Assembly (NCBI RefSeq): GCF_021730395.1
Contig: NC_069379.1
Span: forward strand, 25,642,501-25,706,500
DNA length: 64,000 nucleotides
DNA from: Mercenaria mercenaria
Taxonomy: Eukaryota; Mollusca; Bivalvia; Venerida; Veneridae
Reading direction: 5' to 3'
Shown here: piece by piece, positions 24,101 to 33,100 of the stretch
How positions within the stretch are numbered: the stretch's first letter is position 1
Layout of the letters: each line of letters begins with the position of its first letter
Translations under genes and position numbers: made by a program
Notes under the pieces: generated by a model
Told to the model about the DNA's origin: nothing
Database searches by the model: none
What the model saw: only the letters and a program-made list of their open reading frames with translations

Positions 24101-27100
24101 GTTGTGTTTTTGACTGGTTTTTACAAATCATCTCGGCATATATATCTATTTAGAGAATCTATACGAATATACAAAAAGCCCAACGGAATACAGGCAAGTG
24201 ACGATAATTAAACAAAATTTAATGTTGTTTATTTGCAATAAAAATAAACGTCCAGTATGAATCTTTACGATTACCAATGAAGCTCAAAATGCAATCAAGC
24301 AAAAAATATAACAGACTCGGTGTGACTGAGTCTGTTCATTAGAAACTTGAAGCACCCATCACGCCCCCTAGCAATTTCTGAAGTGGAGCTCTTGAGTTTT
24401 TTTTTCTGTTCAAGAAGTAAGGTACAAGTTTACAATGTATTATCAAACTAAATCAAGCAAAATATCGAGAGCATGGTTATATATCAAATCGTAATGAGAA
24501 GAAACACATATGTCATTGAAATCACCTGAGAACGAGTATATATTTAGAGAATTTCCACCGCCACAGTCCACTAACCCAAATGCTGCAATTGTACTACAGC
24601 TCTGAAAGTTAAGAAGATATCGTGCTAAAATGAATTTATCATTTTATAGTGTGAATTAAGGGATATAATTAAATGCAAAGCAACTGACTTTCCCATTTGT
24701 GAGATCCGCCAGAACAAAAGTTCGAATTATGATTTATTATAGACAGAGAGAATTAATACGAACCAATCACCACCACAGCATACCAGGTCAATTACGGTAA
24801 GCGCGTAGCAGTAAAAATGAGCGTGCATATTTCACAAGCCAACTAACTCAATAAGATAAGTCTCGAAGCTACTTTAAGTGAACTACACATTCGTACTGGT
24901 TCAACATTTGCATAAACTCCAATTTTGTTATCATGTCTCGGAAATCAGCAGTGACATTTCACACTTATAACTGACTGGAACCAGATAAGCTGCATATTTT
25001 CTCTCTGAAAGTTACCTGGGTCTCGTGGATACAATGAATCTATCGACATAGTGTGCATTAAGGGATATAATTAAATTCAGAACAGCTGCCTTTCCCATAC
25101 GTGAGATCCGTCATGATTCAAGCTCGAAATATAGATTATTAAAGATAGAGAGAATTTATACATGTACAAACCAACCACCACCACAGTTTACCAGATCAAT
25201 TACGACAAAGCATCTAGCAGTACAAATGAGCCTACATATTTTACAAGTCCATTAACCGAATAAGGTTAGTTTCGATGCTTTTATATATACACAACGCATT
25301 CCGACTGGTTCAGCATTTGCATATATACTCATATCTCTGTTTTAATGTCTCACAAATCAGAAGTGACAATTTCGGTTTTTTAACTGACCAGAGAAGTTAT
25401 ATAGTTTGTCTCGGAAAGTTAACTGGATATTTGTGAGTGCGTGCGTGTGTATGTGTGTAATATTCTTTAAAAGATAGAATGTTTTAATACCTGAATCTTC
25501 TATGATTCTACAAGTTGTTCTTCCTTGGCTATACTCGACTGCATCCCTCAAACGCAAAGGAACTTTCGGTCGTCGTTTCCCATTTTTTCTTAAATATATA
25601 TTTATTCAGATAAGAAACGAAGTTAATTTGATTGGATATGCACAAACAAACACTTTGTAGTTAAGTCCGCCTGGAAAAATACTGGCCCTCCCATCAGTTA
25701 GTGATCTCTATTTCTATAGTCATAAGAACTTAACAGTTTTGTTTTATTTGTTCGGAGATTTTAAAGTTTCCCAAAAATGTGTATCTGTATAGGCTTTCTA
25801 AATACACTAAACGGCTTTGAAAACGCACACTTAAAATACAGTTTGAAGAAAACATTTTAACTGAATTTTATGTGAGGATGAGGATGTAACATTTCATAAA
25901 GATATGTCAAATCATGTGCGTGTATTCGTTAGGAGATATCCACTGCGAACAAGAAAAAAATGATACAAAATTCGTGAACCTTTAGCCTGCTAAATATCTA
26001 AAATGGACCGGTCCATCCTTCACTTTGGGCAATACCATTTATTATTTAAAGGGAGTATTCACTGAAAATTACTCAATGAATAGCAAACAGTGCAGACCAT
26101 GATCAGCCTGCATTGATGTGCAGGACCCGTGCAGGCTGATCTTAATCTTCACTTGTCGCAGTTGCAGAAATGGCTTGCCACTAGCAGGCTTAATGTTAAG
26201 AAATTGGCTTTGACTTGATACCTGGGATCATATCGGCAAAATCCTATAGTTAGAATAACTTTTTTGTACTTGTTGCTCGTGCAGTTTTACAAAATGTTTA
26301 GGTGTTAATCGAATAGTTCTCTCCTTAAACAAGTTAGTTATCCGTTTTCTTAAAAAAAATAACAAGAAAACAAGTTGTATCGTTTTGAACATACTAAATA
26401 CATGCACAATCAAACTCTTTTCCACTAAGTATTTCAACATTCAAATTGTATATAAAATTATCCCTCGTGTGCCTTTAAAGTATATAAAAAACCATTCTGT
26501 GGAGATGCTGCTTGTAACATTATTGACCGTGCCAAGTTTTCAATTTTATCTGGTAGAATTATTTCGTCGGACCTTTCAGGATGTTTCTCTTCACGGCGGT
26601 CTTTTTTCCAAAGACATTGAGTACATTCGTTTTTGATCCTTAAAAATTGCATTTAATATAACTTTACAAGAACTGATTTAAGGTCCCAGTTGTGGTTTTA
26701 CCATAAATAGCCTGATTGTTATTCTTCCGTTTTGTCCTCGATTTTAGCTCTGCCTGTGTAATAAATGTTTGTGCGTGCGTGTGTGTACTAGTTATGTGCA
26801 CATTAGAGTGCTGTGAGTTGTGGTTCGGGGAGGCTGCATTATTAAAACATTGCTTTACAACTTGTTTACATGTCGCATTAAATATTTATAGCAGATCGAA
26901 AAACATGATTGTCTCGCTAGGTCATTTATATCGTTTATATTTACGCGTGGATGATTTCAAAATTACACATTATAATTTGTTCGTAGTAGGTACTATCTTG
27001 GTATCAAACATTTTATTTGAAATACTCCAAATAAAATTTGGCACATCATTTATAGCTATGCGTTTTCAAGGTCGTTCAATGTATATTAAAAATACATCTT

Positions 27101-30100
27101 TGAGGACTTCAGCAAATGAAATTTTATACGCCACGTTAGATATACATTTTGTTTGAAATTTTCATACCCACTATTGTGTCTGTTTATTAAATATTAGCAC
27201 ATTTAGACACAAACATATCAATAGAGCTAAATACATTTTTAAAAATTAGATATGTTACTTTTAAACGTTAAACAATAAATGCTTTCCATAAGAGTAGTTT
27301 GAAACTATTCACAAAATGTATTATGCATGTGAAACATTTTAACGAACGAGAGCCGTCACTATTAGTAACAAATGCCCTCGAAGCGTGCTCAAGAATGCTA
27401 TAGTTGTCTGTGCATAATGAATTAACTCATTATTTGGAACATTTGTGCCATGTAATTTTAAAATTCCTTGATAAATGAACCAGACAAGAAACAAACCATG
27501 TTAACATTTGACTTCTAAGTGTGACCTTGACCTTGAAGCTTTGGGTATGGGTCTTGTGCATGACAAGTCATCTCATCATAGGGAACATTTATGCCAAGTA
27601 ATTTTAAAATCCCTTGATAAATGGCAGAGTTATGGACCGGACAAGAAACAGACCATGTTAACCTTTAACATCTAAGTGTGATCTTGACCTTAGAGCTACG
27701 GGTCTGGATCTTGCGCATGACACATTATCTTATTATGGTTAACATTTATGCCAAGTTAATCTCTTCATGCCTTGCAGAGCAGAGTTATGAACCGGAAAGG
27801 AAACATACCCTGTTAACATTTGACCTTTAAGTGTGACCTTGACCTTGGAGCTAGTGGTCTGAATATTACACATGACACGTTGTATCATTATGGGGAACAT
27901 TTAGGCCAAGTTATTTTAAGATCTCTTTATTGTTGACAGAACAAGAGCCCTGACAAGAACAGTCGTATGCACGCACGCACAGACGTACGGACAGAGCGAT
28001 TTTAATATGTCCACCTTCGGGGGCATAAAAACTAAACTAGGTAAGGGATAAAAATATAACCTTTTCCTGACCAGCAGAATAGTTGTAACAACTGCATACA
28101 TGACAAGTACACCTACGGAAAACGACAGTATCACGATATAAGCGAGTTTGGTTGTGCCAGAACTTCTTCCATTTTCTCTCCCTGTTTAGAAAACATAAAA
28201 TAATATGTATCTAGAATCAAACTTAGTCTTGTCTTAAAGTGATGACAATCCAGATTTCTTCAATCATGTTTTCGCCAGAGAAAAACAAATTAGCGGTGTT
28301 TTAATACTGTCATTGTTATCTATTTTTATGAAAAGAATCTGACGAGAAAGCCGTTTTCAATGATACTGACCCTCTCTAAAACGCGAAGTTATAGATGTTT
28401 CATCTTTTCAACATGAATTATTGAGCAAAATATGGATCTACCCAAAGATGAAAGCAAGTATCCTAATTTTTCCCGGCGACGAAAGGGCTTACTAGTTTCT
28501 TCCTCGAGTCTATTTGAAAAATATATAGAACGTTTTAACGTTGTTAGAATTAAAACTACTCGCTATAAAATTGAATACATTATTTGATAGAAATATGTTT
28601 CTGACATTGAGAAGTAGATCTATCAAAACTATGCATCATATTAGATCTATTACTATATATAAACTAAATTCAATTTTATCATCAAATTAAAACTATCTTA
28701 GGCGCTTTTTACGTTCAACATATATTTTTTCTTTATTTTGCAGGGATACAAATGCAAGCATTGCCATTAGATCTATACATGAAAGCTGTTCAAAGACTTA
28801 TTTTAAGATCTAACAGTATTTGCAAGGATTTCGTTTTTTGTTTTTTTTTTCATAAAACGTGTGAACGAATCGATTTAACATAGATTTAGTTTCATTTGTA
28901 GTCTTTTCTTAAATCATACACAGTAATTTTCTTGCTAAATCGCAAGAACGGTGTACATTGCGTAATATCTAGATCTAGTCCCTATGCGTGACTCTAGTTA
29001 CCTCCCCTGACGGTCCAAGCAACGACTATTCAAAATCGGTGTAATCGAGGTACTTCAGTCTTTCAGGCATGACTGCAAGCAATAGCAAAAAGAAAAATAT
29101 TCATGAAAAGCAAATTTATTCTTGTGTTTGTCTCGTGTAATTCGCGGTATGTATGCCATGAGCACGCACTTCTAAGTCATCCCCTGACCTACAGTATCGA
29201 TTTGTTTTTCGCCATTGGTGACGTCCCAGCTTTATTGCGTCACTATTGGCGCATTTCATTTACCGTCAGTTACCGGTACCGGAGAGCAGATAATGGGGAG
29301 CAAAACGTCTTCGACTAATTCTAAGTGTATTAGCGCAATAAAATGTGTATATATATCACGATCTAAAGCTAAATTACAACTTTTGAAAACAAAAAACAGA
29401 TCATTGAAGATGTCTATTCATATCTAGATCTATTCTCATGTGCTTCCTTCATGAACACCCGGAATAAATTTTTTGTGAAAATATCGAGCACGACCACACA
29501 TTGTGCTAAATGCTGTATGTTCATGCTTATATTTGAGAGCTGTTTTTCTATAGATTGTTATCGAAGCATGCTGAAGAACGTTTCTGTTCATGAGATAAAT
29601 GTATTACCTACAGCAAATCAAACTATTTATTTTGTTCTTCATACTGTGAAGTTATAATTCATGTTCGTATATTAATCACTAACGATTACGCCTGTTTCCA
29701 GACGTGGTTGATTGTGAATTTGGACGTAATATCAGACTGAAATGACATGAAAGTCATAGATCTAATTACGTCACGAGTTCGAATACGTAATATCCACCCA
29801 CCTTGTAAACATGAATCTCCTTCAAAACCTTCTAGACATCCATTGACACATGATCCTGTCTCTCTTTCGCATGTTATGTTGCGACAATTATCGCTGCATG
29901 AATTACGACAATCTTCTCCGTAGAAGCCAACATTGCATCCAAAGTTACATTTACCTGTTGACCAGTCACATAACTTCTTCACGCAGTTACTACTACACAC
30001 CAACGCACATCGAGGACCTTACAAAATGGTAGCCAAGACTGTCATATGTGACCTTCAGCAACCACTTTAAAAAAGGTCACATATGACAGGGTCTCTTTTA

Positions 30101-33100
30101 ATACAAGGATTACATATTAATGCAATGTCATAAATCATTTCTGAAACCATTTAAACCATGATAAAGTAGTAATTTACAAAAGCTGCTCGGTATGCTAAAA
30201 TTTGAACAATTTCTGAGAGTAAAAACAAGTAAATAAAAATATATTTATGAAGTGACAAATTAGTTTAAATTCATAGTCTTAAACAAAATCAGTTTTGTCA
30301 TGAATTATCTCAAATAGATGTGATGTCATTTTATGATATTTCAAACTTCAACAGATTTCAGTGCAACATGGCCATAGCTGGTACATCTCCAAGTATATCC
30401 TTAATGAATACTTTTTACATTCTCTATAATATTTTAATTACGTCTAATAATGATAAAAATATTCAAAGATGATTGTTCCTCAGAATGCCAGTATGATTTC
30501 TTCTTCCCCGATAAAGTTTTTAAAATTGAGTTACAACCTTGTTGCACTGAGCTATTGCTTTCTTGCATTGTCTGGACACGGTAAAGTGCAATACTTGCCA
30601 TGAAATTTGGGAATGCATCCTAGCAAGCATATCCCATCTCGTGTATCACACATCCCACCATAACAGTTCTCCGGACATGATACGCTACAATTAGTTCCAT
30701 ACATTCCAGATATACACCGATTGCAGTACGTTCCGGTGAAGTTTACTTTACAGTTTTCAGAGCATATCCCCGTGTCTTGATCACATGAATCTAATAAGCA
30801 GCCATAGGAACATTTCTTTTCACAGATCTGACCATGATGTCCAACTTTGCATTTTGTGCATTCTGTAGTGGATAAACAGGAACGGCAGCTGTCGGGACAA
30901 TCGCTTCTGCAGTCGTTACCCCAATATCCATCCATACAAGTTATACATTTTGGCCAGTTGAAAAGAGGTTTACATTGATGACAGACACCCGTTTCCCTGT
31001 CGCAAACGTCATTTAAACACCCTCTTGGACACTTCATTTCACATCTATGTCCATAATACGAAGACTTACATTTATCGCAAAAACCGTTTATTGGGTTACA
31101 GCCAGTCTCCGAACATCCACTAGAGCAATTCTGATCGCACCTATTACCGACATATCTATCAGCACAAACAGTACAGTTTTCGTATGAATCACAAGTCCAA
31201 CACCGTTTAGGACAGTCTTGATTACAAGTCGGCCCAAATTTTCCAGGACTACATGAATTACACGATTCACCAATAAAGTTGTCTTGACAACTGCATTTTG
31301 CAATTTTCTGTTCACATGCGTTGCCTATGCATCCAGGAGAACACCTTTGTGTACACGTACGTCCAAAATATCCAGGTTTGCATTCAGTGCATTCATAATG
31401 CATCGTGCATGAGGCACAGTTTTCGAGGCAAGGTAAACAAACAGATTTAAGCCAGTAAAACCCTCTAGGGCATTCCAAGCACAATGTGCCATTTTGATGA
31501 TAACCGTCGTTACATTTAAGACATTCATTTTCTGATTTGCAAATTTTACAGTTTTTGGGACATTTTCTACACAACCCGCCATTCCTAAAGTATTCCTTGT
31601 CACACTGATAACACTCATCTTTGAAAGAACACACGCTGCAACCTTCAGCACACGGATGGCAGATATTTTCACCGTTGTCAAAAGGTTTTAAATAGAAGCC
31701 TGCATTACATTCCGTGCAATTTCGATTTGATGAACATGTTAAGCAATTTGCTGAACAGTTTTCGCATAGTTTTTTATTATTCATATAATATCCATCATTG
31801 CAGCCATGACAATAACCGGTCCAGATACATTTGCATCCTGGACTACATATCGATACGCTAGATCCTGAAATCCAATAAGAGTACTTAACTACATTAGGTC
31901 GGTGTGTTGAAACTTTTTGTTAAAATTATAGTAAAAAAAAGTGTATCTTATTTTGTTTATTTCCAAATATGTGAGCAGTTTGCTATTAAATAAGACAAAC
32001 CCCAACTATTTTAAATGGCAAAATTTTAATTAAGAGATGAATTTATAAGGATTCATCATGTAAAATAGTTCAATGAACTTAAGTAATATTACTTATCCTC
32101 TCTATATAAGTGCTAGTACATGGGATGCGGGATAGGGTCATATATATTTACGTGATTTCAAGGTTTATGTTAAAATATTTTGTAACTTGGACAGTATTGT
32201 TAGTAGTATTGACCTGTTGCTAATATTTTCAGACGTTTTCGTTAGTTTACGCAACATTTGTATTCTGAAAATATCTCGGTTATTAAGATACCACGGGTAG
32301 GAAATCACCTCAGATATTTTTTAATCAACTGTAATGTAATTTAATGATATTGTTTTTATTTTTACATTATTTTATGTAACATATTTCATAAATCTTTATT
32401 GTGTTCTCTTGTAGTATTCATTTTCTGGAAACACAGGTGACAGATAATTTGTCTATTTATCTAAAAATTTTATTCGACATTTTCTATTATAACAGTTAAC
32501 TTGAATACAAGAGTTTTTTTTTCAAAAAAAAAACCATAAAATGCTCATAAGTGCGACAAGATTCCTGTCTGTTAATTTTGCTGATACAGTTTAAAAAATG
32601 ATATGGTAAGACGTAGGATACGAACCCACAACACTGAAATTGACAGCTAAATAACGCTTTGTTCGCACAGCTACCTGCACAGACGACATTACGTTAATTA
32701 AGAAATATAGATGTATTATGATGATAATTATTACATACAGGTTTCTATTCCCCATTAAGTTACACTGGTACCGGAAACGTCAATATTTTTTCCATACACT
32801 GACGCCTGAATTTCACATCGGGTGCGCGACGTAATTCAGTGTGTGTTGTTGCAATATTTTTTTCTATTTAGTTCAGTATTGTCAATCCTTTTCAGGCTAT
32901 TGAACATATATATGATATTTACATAATATTTATACATGAAGATGCGTATATAATAAAATGGTTATTATCTTTACATCGGGAAATATGCACTCGTTCATCA
33001 GCGGAAAAATATTGCGCTCCTAAAGTCGCGCAATATTTCAGCTGAAGAACTCGTGCATATATTTCCCCATACAAAGCTAATAACCTATAATTATTATCAT

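Larger units (their letters stand above)
18121..25490 (-). other. receptor intron 5 (repeat-filled)
   Basis: About 7.4 kb between the two cytoplasmic exons. It holds an inverted-repeat-bounded unit (18685-19655), a TTAA-flanked MITE (19710-20505), an array-bearing repeat with a nested SINE (21582-23630), a small tandem duplication (23620-23920) and a direct repeat (24640-25424). A weak candidate exon lies at 24526-24601. 18121-18684 and 20510-21581 show nothing else. Confidence 0.6.
25589..28060 (-). other. receptor intron 4
   Basis: Contains a short hairpin repeat at 26075-26140 (gatcagcctgca ... tgcaggctgatc), a possible alternative tail exon (26458-26638) and an array-bearing repeat (27343-28032). 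The 146-codon plus-strand open frame at 26716-27156 has no recognisable domain and I do not call it. Confidence 0.5.

Noticed and set aside
26716-27156. 146-codon plus-strand open frame as a gene
   Set aside because: It starts in a gtgtgcgtgcgtgtgt-type stretch, has no recognisable domain, and lies antisense within a receptor intron; length alone is not enough.
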